A DNA stretch of 64,000 nt from Aurantimicrobium minutum (GTDB lineage Bacteria; Actinomycetota; Actinomycetes; Actinomycetales; Microbacteriaceae): the NCBI RefSeq assembly GCF_002355535.1, contig NZ_AP017457.1:248001-312000 (forward strand), given 5' to 3'. Each line of letters starts with the position of its first letter. Position 1 is the first letter of the stretch. The notes under the pieces were generated by a model. That model was given only the letters and a program-made list of their open reading frames with translations. It was not told the DNA's origin and did not search any database. Made by a program: the position numbers and the translations under genes. This document shows, one piece after another, positions 54,037 through 63,090 of the stretch.

Positions 54037-55008
54037 ATGAGCACCATGACTGACGAGTTTATTCATCGACTTTCGCTCTCTCGTCATGCCATTAATCGCC
54101 GCGCAGAGCTTCGTGCTGACGCTCAGGCACTGAATTCTTTGCTGGAAAACGATTCATCGCGCGTTGTTGTTTTTAGTCAGGGCAAGGCCCTCGTTCAGAG
54201 CAATGCCCTGGTGAGATTCTCCACATCTCAAGTTTTTGAGCAATGTGGTGTCTCTTCCGCTGAGCTGCTCTTCTTGGGAATTGCCGAACAAGAAGGCGAA
54301 AAAGCTTATTTTGCCCTCGCATTAGATGAGGTTCATGCTGAGGGATTGATATCTGAGGGAACCCAGTGGGGGGATCTCAAAGTTCTCGGTCATGAACTCA
54401 GCGATTTAGACGCTGGATTGTTCACCCAAGGCTTGGCATTGATCAACTGGCATGCCTCACACAAGTTCTCACCGAAAAGCGGCCAGGACATTGTTGCCGC
54501 TCAAGCTGGCTGGGTGTTGCATCATCACGACGACCCTTCGCATCAAGTCTTCCCTCGCACCGACCCCGCCGTGATCGTGATGGTCACAGACGATAAAGAT
54601 CGTTTGTTGCTAGGCAATAATGCGCTGTGGGAGCCGAATAGATTCTCTCTACTCGCTGGGTTCGTGGAGCCTGGAGAATCTTTGGAAGCTGCCGTTATTC
54701 GTGAAGTTTTTGAAGAATCTGGGTTGAAAGTTATCAACCCCACATACTTGGGCTCACAGCCGTGGCCATTTCCTCAATCACTCATGCTCGGTTTCCGTGC
54801 ACAGGTCGCACCAGGTGTTGATCCTGATGTTCTGGTTGCTGACGGAGAAGAGATTCTTCAACTCAGGTGGTTCACCCGAGAAGAGCTTGTGGGAAGTCTC
54901 GACGAGATCGTTCTTCCAGGCCCCGTAGCTATTGCCCGGGTCATCATTGAAGAGTGGCTTGGACATCCTCTAGATCAGACTTCCTCGTGGCGAGGCACAT
55001 CGTCATGA
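54037..55008 (+). CDS. nudC: NUDIX hydrolase NudC-like, NADH pyrophosphatase
   Basis: A 323-residue enzyme cleaving NAD(H) to AMP and NMN(H), and in some bacteria removing NAD caps from RNA. The Nudix box is complete (residues 208-230, GFVEPGESLE...REVFEESGL) and the NudC signature SQPWPFPQS follows. The zinc-ribbon Cys of typical NudC are missing: HKFSPKSG has Ser145/Ser148 and the second pair reads HDDPSHQ. The start is 54037 or the ATG at 54046. The gene overlaps uvrD2 by ATGA. Confidence 0.9.
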   Translation: MSTMTDEFIHRLSLSRHAINRRAELRADAQALNSLLENDSSRVVVFSQGKALVQSNALVRFSTSQVFEQCGVSSAELLFLGIAEQEGEKAYFALALDEVHAEGLISEGTQWGDLKVLGHELSDLDAGLFTQGLALINWHASHKFSPKSGQDIVAAQAGWVLHHHDDPSHQVFPRTDPAVIVMVTDDKDRLLLGNNALWEPNRFSLLAGFVEPGESLEAAVIREVFEESGLKVINPTYLGSQPWPFPQSLMLGFRAQVAPGVDPDVLVADGEEILQLRWFTREELVGSLDEIVLPGPVAIARVIIEEWLGHPLDQTSSWRGTSS

Positions 55009-56723
55009 GTAAAAACTCTGTCTCTAGCGCTGAAGAGCTTCTGACAGGCCTTGATAATGATCAGCGCGTCGTCGCCGAGGAGCTTCGGGGTCCTGTCTGT
55101 GTTCTTGCCGGTGCTGGTACTGGAAAAACTCGCGCCATTACGCACCGCATTGCCTATGGAATCGCAACGGGAACATATTCACCTGATCGGGTTTTAGCTC
55201 TGACCTTCACCAATCGCGCCGCCGGTGAAATGAGAACACGGTTGCGCCAATTAGGAGCAGGCCCGGTTCAGGCACAAACTTTTCACGCCGCAGCACTACG
55301 TCAGCTGGGTCATTTCTGGCCTAAGTTTGTTGGGGGAGAAGCGCCCAAAGTTTTTGAATCAAAGTCGAGGCCGCTTGCAGAAGTGGCCACCAAACTTGGG
55401 TTGAAACTTGATACAGCAACCCTTCGAGATTTGGCCTCTGAAGTTGAATGGCGAAAGACCAGCAATCTCAGCCTCTCCAGCTACGAAAAGAAAGCCTATT
55501 CTCGAGCGATGCCAGGCAACCTTGCCATCGACGATGTTCTCGCGGTCATGAGTGGCTATGAGGATCTCAAGGACTCTCGTGGACAGATTGATATGGAAGA
55601 TGTGCTGCTTCTGACAGCAGGCTTGCTTGAAACAGAAGCGGCGGCTGCGATGGAAGTGCGCGAGAGATACCGTTTTTTTGTCGTGGATGAATATCAGGAC
55701 GTCTCACCCTTGCAACACCACTTGCTCGATCTTTGGTTGGGTGATCATCGTGATCTGTGCGTGGTGGGGGATGCAAGCCAGACCATTTATTCCTTCACCG
55801 GTGCCACCAGTGATTACCTGTTGAGCTTTGGCACGAGATTCCCCGATGCCCAGGTGGTGAAGCTGGAAACCAACTATCGATCAACTGCTCCCATAGTTTC
55901 TGTGGCGAACGCGCTGATGCGCGATCGCCCAGGCGCTCTCACGCTCACGGCGGCACAACAAGGCGGAAGCACTCCCACAGTGACGGCCTATCCCAACGAT
56001 GCGGCAGAGGCTCGGGCTGTGGCAAACAAGATAGCCTCTGAGATTGCTGCTGGTGCCCAACCTGAAAACATCGCAGTGTTGTATCGCATCAACGTTCAGG
56101 CTGTTGCTCTCGAACAGGCGCTCTCTGATCTGGGAATCAGCACAACTATTCACGGTGCTCAACGCTTTTATGACCTACCCGAAGTTAAGCAAGCCATTCT
56201 TGCCTTACGTGGAGCATCAGTTTCTGTCGTGGGTGAGCCGCTGTTTAAGTCAGTAAGCGATGTGCTGCGTTCGGTGGGGTGGAGTCAAGAGGCTCCCCAA
56301 ACCACCGGTGCAGCACGGTCAAAGTGGGAGGCTCTCAATGCCCTCATGGTGATGGCAGATGAAGCACCCACGGGAACCACCTTCCGAGCTTTCACCGATG
56401 AACTTCTCGCCCGTCAAGCAGCCAAACATGAGCCCACCCTGCACGCTGTCACCTTGGCATCAGTGCACTCCGCAAAAGGCCTGGAGTGGGACAGCGTTCA
56501 CGTCATTGGGCTTTCGGAAGGTCTCTTTCCGATTAGCTATGCACAAAACCTTGAGGCCATTGCTGAAGAGCGCAGACTTCTCTATGTTGCAATGACTCGC
56601 GCTAGGAAGCAGCTTTCACTCTCGTGGGCTCAGCAGGGGACTGGCCGTGCGACGAACCGAGAACGATCACGTTTCGTGGCAGAGCTTGGCATGCACAATC
56701 TGGGTGCAGTAAATACTCCGTAG
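55005..56723 (+). CDS. uvrD2: UvrD2-type ATP-dependent DNA helicase, without HRDC region
   Basis: A 572-residue SF1 helicase: Walker A GAGTGKTRAITHR, TFTNRAAGEM, Walker B FFVVDEYQDVSP, VVGDASQTIYSFTGA, SVHSAKGLEWDSVHV and LLYVAMTRARKQL. The order nudC-uvrD2 matches mycobacteria. Mycobacterial UvrD2 is about 700 residues with a C-terminal HRDC domain and tetracysteine motif; here the protein stops soon after motif VI (GMHNLGAVNTP), so both are missing. Start at 55005 (MSKNSV) overlaps the nudC stop; the frame from 54954 lies within nudC. Confidence 0.88.
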   Translation: MSKNSVSSAEELLTGLDNDQRVVAEELRGPVCVLAGAGTGKTRAITHRIAYGIATGTYSPDRVLALTFTNRAAGEMRTRLRQLGAGPVQAQTFHAAALRQLGHFWPKFVGGEAPKVFESKSRPLAEVATKLGLKLDTATLRDLASEVEWRKTSNLSLSSYEKKAYSRAMPGNLAIDDVLAVMSGYEDLKDSRGQIDMEDVLLLTAGLLETEAAAAMEVRERYRFFVVDEYQDVSPLQHHLLDLWLGDHRDLCVVGDASQTIYSFTGATSDYLLSFGTRFPDAQVVKLETNYRSTAPIVSVANALMRDRPGALTLTAAQQGGSTPTVTAYPNDAAEARAVANKIASEIAAGAQPENIAVLYRINVQAVALEQALSDLGISTTIHGAQRFYDLPEVKQAILALRGASVSVVGEPLFKSVSDVLRSVGWSQEAPQTTGAARSKWEALNALMVMADEAPTGTTFRAFTDELLARQAAKHEPTLHAVTLASVHSAKGLEWDSVHVIGLSEGLFPISYAQNLEAIAEERRLLYVAMTRARKQLSLSWAQQGTGRATNRERSRFVAELGMHNLGAVNTP

Positions 56724-57462
56724 TGCTGATTGCTCTAGTACTGGCAACTAGCGTGAGAATCTGATTGCTTCTGAGGCTTTCACGTTCAGGGTTGTGTATC
56801 CATCTGCCGACAATGCTGGCCACTTCTGAACACAACAGTGGATTCTGTAGCGGCGAACAGACGTTGATGAGCTGAGAAGCGATAGCAACCCAGGCACTAT
56901 CGCTGTCGTGTCTGTGAAGTTCTATTCAGTGATAGCAGGGACTGTGTTGGGGTTCTGGATGACGAGGGGATATGACCGGTCCGATATCAATGGTGCGATC
57001 GCCAAAGACAATTGGCAGGTGAGGAATCTCTCTGCGCAGCCAGTCACTGGTTCGGTGTGGCTCCAGCACAAAATCTCCCACCACGATGGCCAACTCACAT
57101 TTTCCTGCCGTGAGAGCACTGGCGCGAATAACTCGATGCCCCATCCCAATCAGCATCAGACCCAAGCTGTCTATGAAGGGGCCAGACCCATCCAGTGCTA
57201 TCCGCAAACTTGGTTGGGGGTCATAACTCCCTAACGCTGGGCTGAGGGTTGAAAGAAAAGAGTCGGCTTGATCTTTGCTCAGCCCACACTCTTCAACCAC
57301 AGCATCCAGCGAAGCGTCGCTGATTCCCGCCTGCAAAGCAGCAAGCAATCTTTCCTCACCGGGATAAACCCGTTCCACAATTACCTCAGCGGGAGAGGTG
57401 CCTATTTGGAATGAGGTGGGTGTGCGCCACAACAGGGGCAGATCAGAATTGAGTTTGTACAT
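56602..57462 (-). pseudogene. Rv3196-like (ThiF/TOMM-related) protein gene interrupted by in-frame TGA
   Basis: The frame opens at 57462 and meets TGA at 56926-56928 after 178 codons, then continues in the same frame without another stop for 107 codons to 56602, giving a potential 286-residue product. The TGA falls in SPCYH-TGA-IELHR, where homologues as I recall them have a C-x-x-C zinc motif followed by DLHR. After the TGA, family-like sequence continues (DSDSAWVAI, then HPDCAC with Cys256 and Cys258, the usual second Cys pair near the C-terminus). Synteny with uvrD2 and the DUF2342 gene matches mycobacteria (Rv3195-Rv3198c). Interpretations: recent nonsense mutation, sequencing error, or recoding (a SECIS-like hairpin lies downstream). 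The last 122 bp overlap uvrD2 antisense. Confidence 0.7.
56878..56904 (-). other. SECIS-like hairpin downstream of the in-frame TGA
   Basis: On the minus strand an 8-bp perfect stem AGCGATAG/CTATCGCT closes an 11-nt loop TGCCTGGGTTG. The stem starts 21 nt and the loop 29 nt after the TGA. A G within the first two loop bases and this distance fit the bacterial SECIS pattern as I remember it. No selenocysteine machinery is in the window, so this is only suggestive. Confidence 0.25.
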
Positions 57463-57489
57463 GCAGCGAAGAATGCTGCAAAAACAAAA

Positions 57490-58845
57490 TCACTGCTGCG
57501 AATCATCCACAGGTGGGATATTTCCATCCAACAAATCAGCCAGAGCGCGGTCCATCTCATCCGGCTCTGCAACCTCGCCACGAGCGGATGCTTCCATTCG
57601 TGCTATCAACGCAGCAGGGTTATCGAGGTCTTCCGCGGTGGGCATCAAATCAGGGTGAGACCACAGAGCATCGCGGGCTTCCGCACCCACAGCATCAGTG
57701 ACCTGTTGCCATAACATGGTTGCTTCACGCAGACGTCTGGGGCGAAGCTCCAAGCCAACCAGTGTTGCAAAGGCAGATTCTGCAGGGCCTCCCGATGCGC
57801 GGCGGCGACGAACGGTCTCGGCGAGTGCACTGGCACGAGGCAGTCGTGTTGTCGCAGAGGAGGTTACAACATCGACCCAGCCTTCGATCAGAGCAAGTTG
57901 TGTTTCTAAACGGCCCAGGGCAGCAAGCTGTTCTTCAGATTTTGGCGGGATGAGTGCACCGCTGGAAAGTGCCTCTTTGAGTTCGTCGGGGTGTTGTGGA
58001 TCAAAGTTTCCAGCAATGTCTTCGACCCGTGAGAGATCAATGGTGATGCCTCGAGCAAAATCTTGAATCGAGGAAATCAGATTCAATCGCAGCCAACGGG
58101 CGTGACGAAAGAGTCGGGCATGAGCAAGTTCACGCACAGCAAGATAGAGATGAACTTGATCCATGGGGATATCTAAGCCCGCACCAAATTCATCCATGTT
58201 CTGAGGCAGCAGCGCAGCTTGACCCTCATCGAGGAGGGGAATGCCGACATCTCCACCAGAAACTACTTCTGTAGAAAGTTGACCAACTACATGGCCTAGC
58301 TGCATAGCAAAGAGAGTGCCACCGATTTGTTTCATGAGCTGGGATGCCCCTGCAATCATGCCTTTCATCTCTTCAGGTGCTTGATCGGTGAGGACACTGG
58401 TCAAAGCGTTGGAGATACTGTTGGCAACAGGCTCGGCAAGTTGTGTCCACAGCGGCATGGTTTGTTCAATCCACTCCAGTCGTGAAATTAATGCTGGTGT
58501 GGAGCTCAAATCAGAAATGCTGGTCGCTTCAGCTAGCCATAGGTTTGCCACGTGGAAAGCCTGGTCTATTTCTGCTCGTTGAATTGCAGTGACAGGCTTC
58601 ACGGTAGACAGAGCATGAGATTTAGCCTGCTCCATGGCCATGTTCCAGTTAATTCCTTCACCGGATGCACCGGCATTCATGGCTGCTTGGAATTGGTGCA
58701 TGATGTTGGCCAGGCTGGCTGGATCATTGGGCAGACCCGCGGCGGCAGCCAACTGGCTCGCGTCTACGCCCTCTTTGCCAGAGAGAATATCCCGGATCAT
58801 GTCGCGAAATTCGTCCTCGGGAGTGCGTTCGTTATCGTCCGCCAT
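57490..58845 (-). CDS. DUF2342 (Zincin_2) family putative zinc-dependent metalloprotease-like protein
   Basis: A 451-residue protein of the actinobacterial DUF2342/Zincin_2 family (Rv3195-like). The presumed active-site segment reads AVRELAHARLFRHARWLR, i.e. R-E-x-x-H instead of classical HExxH, so proteolysis is unproven. Other family sequence: MGxQLGHVVGQLS-like segment, LPQNMDEFGAGLDIP, and PEELKEAL. The start ATG at 58845 (MADDNERTPEDEF) has AAGGA upstream; the frame to 58872 is rejected. It lies 27 bp upstream of the TGA-interrupted gene on the same strand, so they are probably co-transcribed. Confidence 0.85.
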   Translation of the reverse strand: MADDNERTPEDEFRDMIRDILSGKEGVDASQLAAAAGLPNDPASLANIMHQFQAAMNAGASGEGINWNMAMEQAKSHALSTVKPVTAIQRAEIDQAFHVANLWLAEATSISDLSSTPALISRLEWIEQTMPLWTQLAEPVANSISNALTSVLTDQAPEEMKGMIAGASQLMKQIGGTLFAMQLGHVVGQLSTEVVSGGDVGIPLLDEGQAALLPQNMDEFGAGLDIPMDQVHLYLAVRELAHARLFRHARWLRLNLISSIQDFARGITIDLSRVEDIAGNFDPQHPDELKEALSSGALIPPKSEEQLAALGRLETQLALIEGWVDVVTSSATTRLPRASALAETVRRRRASGGPAESAFATLVGLELRPRRLREATMLWQQVTDAVGAEARDALWSHPDLMPTAEDLDNPAALIARMEASARGEVAEPDEMDRALADLLDGNIPPVDDSQQ

Positions 58846-59013
58846 GGCCCATCCTTCTGCTTGGTATTTCAACGCTAAACCCCGGTTCCTGTTTTTCCTC
58901 TGAATTTCTGCAGAAAACGCGTGCGCTGGGCGCGAACATGGGGGAAATACACAGCATTAACTGCCACGCTTGTTGTAGTTCACCGTTTGCTACTTGGAAA
59001 GGGATCCACAGCT

Positions 59014-60183
59014 GTGACACTCTTCCATGCAGACGAGCAAGGGTTGCCTGAAAACGGCCGTAAACCTCACAAAACTAAAGCACAACGCCGACGGACACTC
59101 GGTGTCACCTTTCTTGTGGGCTCTCTAGTCCTCGCAGTGGGTTTGGCTGCTGTTCCCTCTGCCTACGTCATTGAACAGCCCGGCCCCTGGTTTGACACCT
59201 TAGGTGCTGTCTCAATTCCGGATCCTGACAATGCAGATAAGAAGATCAAAATTCCTTTGATCACAATTGATGGTGCTGAAACATACCCCACCCCTGGTGA
59301 ACTAGACCTTCTCACTGTTTCGGTGCTGGGTAATCCGGAACAAACTCCGTCCTGGATTGAAGTTGCCACAGCGTGGTTCGACCCAGCAAAAGCGGTAGTG
59401 CCCCTGGAAGCCATTTTCCCCAAACAAGAAACCAAAGAAGAACGAGAAGCCTCCAACACCGCACAGATGGCTAATTCGCAGCAAGACGCTATTGCTGCAG
59501 CTTTGACCAATCTGGGGTATGACGTCATCGTGGGTGTTGAGGTTATTGGTTTTACCGATCAATCTCCAGCCAAGGATGTGCTGTCAATTGGGGATGTCAT
59601 CACAGCTTTCAATGGCACTGCAGTTGAGAGTGTCCCGCAGTTGCGTGAACTGCTCAAAGAAAATGGCACACAAACACCTGGCACCGTCAGTTTCCTTCGC
59701 AATGGAGCAGCTCAAGAAGCCCAGATAACCCCCATCGATGTTGACGGCAACACAGTTTTGGGAATTGGTGCCACAGCAAAATATGACTTCCCCTTTGAGG
59801 TTAAAATCCGTCTAGATGATGTTGGTGGCCCCAGCGCCGGAATGATGTTTGCGTTGGGAATTATCGACAAACTCACTCCAGATGAGATGACCGCAGGAAA
59901 TCACTTTGCTGGAACGGGAACCATTGATGCCCAGGGAAATGTGGGCCCCATTGGTGGTATTCGCCAAAAGCTGTATGGTGCCCAAAAAGCCGGAGCCGAC
60001 TACTTCCTGGCACCGGTTGATAACTGTGACGAAGTAGTAGGTCACGTTCCTAGCGGAGTCAGTGTTTTTGCGGTTTCCACGCTGGATGAAGCCATTAACG
60101 TCATCAACTTTGTAGAAATTCACGGGGATAAGGCGGCAGCAATGAATGCTGAAATGAACATGTTCCCCACATGCCAGAATTGA
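59014..60183 (+). CDS. Membrane-anchored PDZ and Lon-type (S16) protease, YlbL-like
   Basis: A 389-residue protein: an N-terminal basic region and TM helix (TLGVTFLVGSLVLAVGLA), a PDZ domain (SIGDVITAFNGTAVESVPQLRELL) and a C-terminal Lon-type catalytic domain with the Ser in GGPSAGMMFALG and the Lys in GGIRQKLYGAQKAG. YlbL-like enzymes degrade envelope or division-control proteins. The start GTG 59014 is preferred because AAAGGGA lies upstream and the product then begins just before the basic region; an upstream start at 58921 would add 31 unlikely residues. Confidence 0.9.
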   Translation: MTLFHADEQGLPENGRKPHKTKAQRRRTLGVTFLVGSLVLAVGLAAVPSAYVIEQPGPWFDTLGAVSIPDPDNADKKIKIPLITIDGAETYPTPGELDLLTVSVLGNPEQTPSWIEVATAWFDPAKAVVPLEAIFPKQETKEEREASNTAQMANSQQDAIAAALTNLGYDVIVGVEVIGFTDQSPAKDVLSIGDVITAFNGTAVESVPQLRELLKENGTQTPGTVSFLRNGAAQEAQITPIDVDGNTVLGIGATAKYDFPFEVKIRLDDVGGPSAGMMFALGIIDKLTPDEMTAGNHFAGTGTIDAQGNVGPIGGIRQKLYGAQKAGADYFLAPVDNCDEVVGHVPSGVSVFAVSTLDEAINVINFVEIHGDKAAAMNAEMNMFPTCQN

Positions 60184-60210
60184 GTCCATAACAATGAGTG
60201 AGGTTACTTC

Positions 60211-63090
60211 GTGAGTAATGCATCAACGTCTCCAGTACGACGCCTGGGCAACCGGGGGCCTGTAGCGATCACCGTCGGTATTTTGGTGGTACTGCTCGTG
60301 GTGTTCTTCGCGTTCGCCAGCGTCTATGCAGATATCCTCTGGTACGACCAGCTTGGCTTCCTCAACGTCCTCACCACGCAATGGTTTGCAGCCGCCGGTT
60401 TCTTTGTTGCTGGGTTTATTGCGATGGCGGTACCTGTATGGCTCTCGATTGAAATTGCCTACAGAAGTCGTCCTGTTTATGCGCGACTAAATTCTCAGCT
60501 GGATCGCTATCAGGATGTCATTGAACCCTTACGCAAACTGCTGACCTGGGGTGTTCCCGCCCTTTTGGGTGTATTCGCTGGTCTGTCCACCGCGACCCGC
60601 TGGCCGCTAGCAATGCTCTGGTTCAATGGTGTCCCCACAGGAACTGTGGATCCTCAGTTCAAGATGGACATTTCCTTCTACCTCTTTGATCTGCCCTTCT
60701 TCAGAGCAGTAGTTTCCCTGTTCTCGGCAATTGTGTTGCTGTGTGGTTTGGCCGCACTCATTACCAACTATGTATATGGTTCGATCGCGATTGTTCGTCG
60801 CGAGCTACGTGTTGCCAAGGCAGCTCGCATTCAGCTGGCCATCACTGCCGCAATCTACATCGCTCTTCAAGGTGTGAGCATTTGGCTTGATCAATATGCA
60901 ACCTTGAACAACGACACCGGCTTAATCACAGGCGCTGGATACACAGATGTAAACGCAACCATCCCTGGACTTCAGATCCTTTCACTGATTGCTCTTCTGG
61001 TTGCTCTTCTCTTCATCGTTACCGCCTTTACTGGCCGTTGGCGTCTGTCTCTGATTGGTACCGCAATGCTCGTCATTGCCGGTCTTGTCCTCACCATGGG
61101 TTACCCCTGGGTGATGCAGCGATTTGTCGTTGACCCTTCCGAGCGAAGCCTGGAAGCTCCCTACATTGCCCGCAACATTGAACTCACACGTGAAGCGTAT
61201 GGAGTTGCAGATATTGATGCATCTCCCTACAACGCCACAACGGACGCAACTCCTGGGGCGTTACGTTCTGATGCTGAGACCACAGCAAGTATCCGCATCA
61301 TTGACCCTGCACTTGTGAGTGCCTCTTTTGCTCAGCTCGAGCAGTTCAAGCAGTACTACGCATTCCCGGGTGAGCTTGATGTTGACCGCTACACCATCGA
61401 TGGAAAGTCCCAAGACTCTGTTGTAGCAGTCCGTGAGCTCAACCAGGCTGGTGTGGGAAGTAACCAGAGTTGGTATAACAACACCCTGGTGTACACCCAT
61501 GGTTATGGCCTCGTTGCTGCCTACGGAACAGAACGTTCCAGCGACGGTCAGCCTGTCTTTCTGCAAGCCGGTATTCCTTCCACCGGTGAGCTCGGAGAAT
61601 TTGAGCCGCGAATTTACTTCGGTGAGAACTCTCCGCTGTATTCCATCGTGGGTGGAACCTCCAGCACTAAGCCAGTTGAACTCGACTACCCTGCAGCTAG
61701 CGGAGAAAACGAACAGGTTTACAACACCTTTGCCGGTGATGGTGGACCCAAGTTAGAGAACGTGTTTAACCGTCTTGTCTATGCACTGAAGTTCCAAAGC
61801 GAAGAGATTCTGCTTTCGGACGCTGTCACCAATGACTCACAAATCATTTATGACCGTGATCCTCGTGAGCGCGTTCAGAAAGTAGCTCCATATCTGACCT
61901 TGGATTCTGATCCCTATCCCACTGTGGTTGATGGTCGAATCCTGTGGGTAATTGACGGTTACACCACGAGTGCAAACTATCCCTACTCCAAGATGGAGAG
62001 CCTCTCGGCTGCCATCAGTGACCAGCCACAACCCGCAAGTGCGTTTGTGCTCGATAACGTCAACTACATCCGAAATTCAGTCAAAGCAACAGTGGATGCC
62101 TACGACGGTTCAGTCACACTGTATGCATGGGATGAGGAAGATGCTGTGTTGAAGACATGGCAGAAGATTTACCCCTCAAACATCAAGCCCATCAGCGAGA
62201 TGTCTGCTGATTTGATGAGCCACGTTCGATACCCCACGGACCTGTTTAAAGCACAGCGTTCCATTTTGGGGCAGTACCACGTTACTGACCCAGGCTCCTT
62301 CTACTCAGGTGACGACGCTTGGGTTACCCCCAACGATCCCACCGAGGCATCTGACGCAACCAAGTATCAGTCGCCCTATTACCTGACCATGAAGGTTCCT
62401 GGTGCGGATGCTCCTGCCTACTCGATTTACTCCACCTTTATCCCTAAGGCAACAGGTACATCAAGCCGTAACGTGCTGACCGGTTACCTTGTTGCCAACT
62501 CAGATGCGGGAGCTGAGGCAGGAAAGAAATCAGAGGAGTATGGAAAGCTACGCTTGCTGACACTTCCCAAAGTTGTTACCGTTCCAGGTCCTGGACAGGT
62601 TCAGAACAACTTCAACGCTGACCCTGACGTGTCGAAGGAATTGAACCTGTTGTCACAGGGTTCGACCAACGTGCTCAAGGGAAACCTGCTGACACTGCCC
62701 GTTGGTGGTGGTCTGCTCTATGTCCAGCCGGTCTATGTTCAGTCCACTGGTAACACGAGCTACCCGCTGTTGAAGAAGATCCTTGTTGCCTTCGGTGACC
62801 AGATTGCCTTCGAGGACACACTGCCGGAAGCTCTCGATGTTCTCTTCGGCGGCAATGCGGGCGTTGACCAACCCACTAACGAGGGTGCACAGCCACCAGA
62901 GAATGACCCTGCGGGTGGTTCTGGCGGTAGCACGGCAAACCCAGAACTGACCAAGGCACTTCAAGACGCTCAAAAAGCTCTCACAGACCGTGAAGCTGCT
63001 CGAGTATCTGGAGACTGGGCTGCCTATGGTGCGGCAGATGCTGCTTTGACTGATGCACTCAGCCGAGCATTGTCAGCCTCAGGGAACTAG
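60211..63090 (+). CDS. UPF0182-family large membrane protein
   Basis: A 959-residue protein with seven N-terminal TM helices (to about residue 310), then a large extracytoplasmic domain, matching the UPF0182 (COG1615) family conserved in actinobacteria. Typical sequences: YADILWYDQLGFLNVL, FYLFDLPFFR, QRFVVDPSE and YIARNIELTREAYG. The C-terminus is an acidic Pro/Gly stretch (PENDPAGGSGG) followed by an Ala-rich helix. The function is unknown. GTG start with GAGG upstream. The 3' end overlaps the convergent MFS gene by 12 bp. Confidence 0.95.
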   Translation: MSNASTSPVRRLGNRGPVAITVGILVVLLVVFFAFASVYADILWYDQLGFLNVLTTQWFAAAGFFVAGFIAMAVPVWLSIEIAYRSRPVYARLNSQLDRYQDVIEPLRKLLTWGVPALLGVFAGLSTATRWPLAMLWFNGVPTGTVDPQFKMDISFYLFDLPFFRAVVSLFSAIVLLCGLAALITNYVYGSIAIVRRELRVAKAARIQLAITAAIYIALQGVSIWLDQYATLNNDTGLITGAGYTDVNATIPGLQILSLIALLVALLFIVTAFTGRWRLSLIGTAMLVIAGLVLTMGYPWVMQRFVVDPSERSLEAPYIARNIELTREAYGVADIDASPYNATTDATPGALRSDAETTASIRIIDPALVSASFAQLEQFKQYYAFPGELDVDRYTIDGKSQDSVVAVRELNQAGVGSNQSWYNNTLVYTHGYGLVAAYGTERSSDGQPVFLQAGIPSTGELGEFEPRIYFGENSPLYSIVGGTSSTKPVELDYPAASGENEQVYNTFAGDGGPKLENVFNRLVYALKFQSEEILLSDAVTNDSQIIYDRDPRERVQKVAPYLTLDSDPYPTVVDGRILWVIDGYTTSANYPYSKMESLSAAISDQPQPASAFVLDNVNYIRNSVKATVDAYDGSVTLYAWDEEDAVLKTWQKIYPSNIKPISEMSADLMSHVRYPTDLFKAQRSILGQYHVTDPGSFYSGDDAWVTPNDPTEASDATKYQSPYYLTMKVPGADAPAYSIYSTFIPKATGTSSRNVLTGYLVANSDAGAEAGKKSEEYGKLRLLTLPKVVTVPGPGQVQNNFNADPDVSKELNLLSQGSTNVLKGNLLTLPVGGGLLYVQPVYVQSTGNTSYPLLKKILVAFGDQIAFEDTLPEALDVLFGGNAGVDQPTNEGAQPPENDPAGGSGGSTANPELTKALQDAQKALTDREAARVSGDWAAYGAADAALTDALSRALSASGN

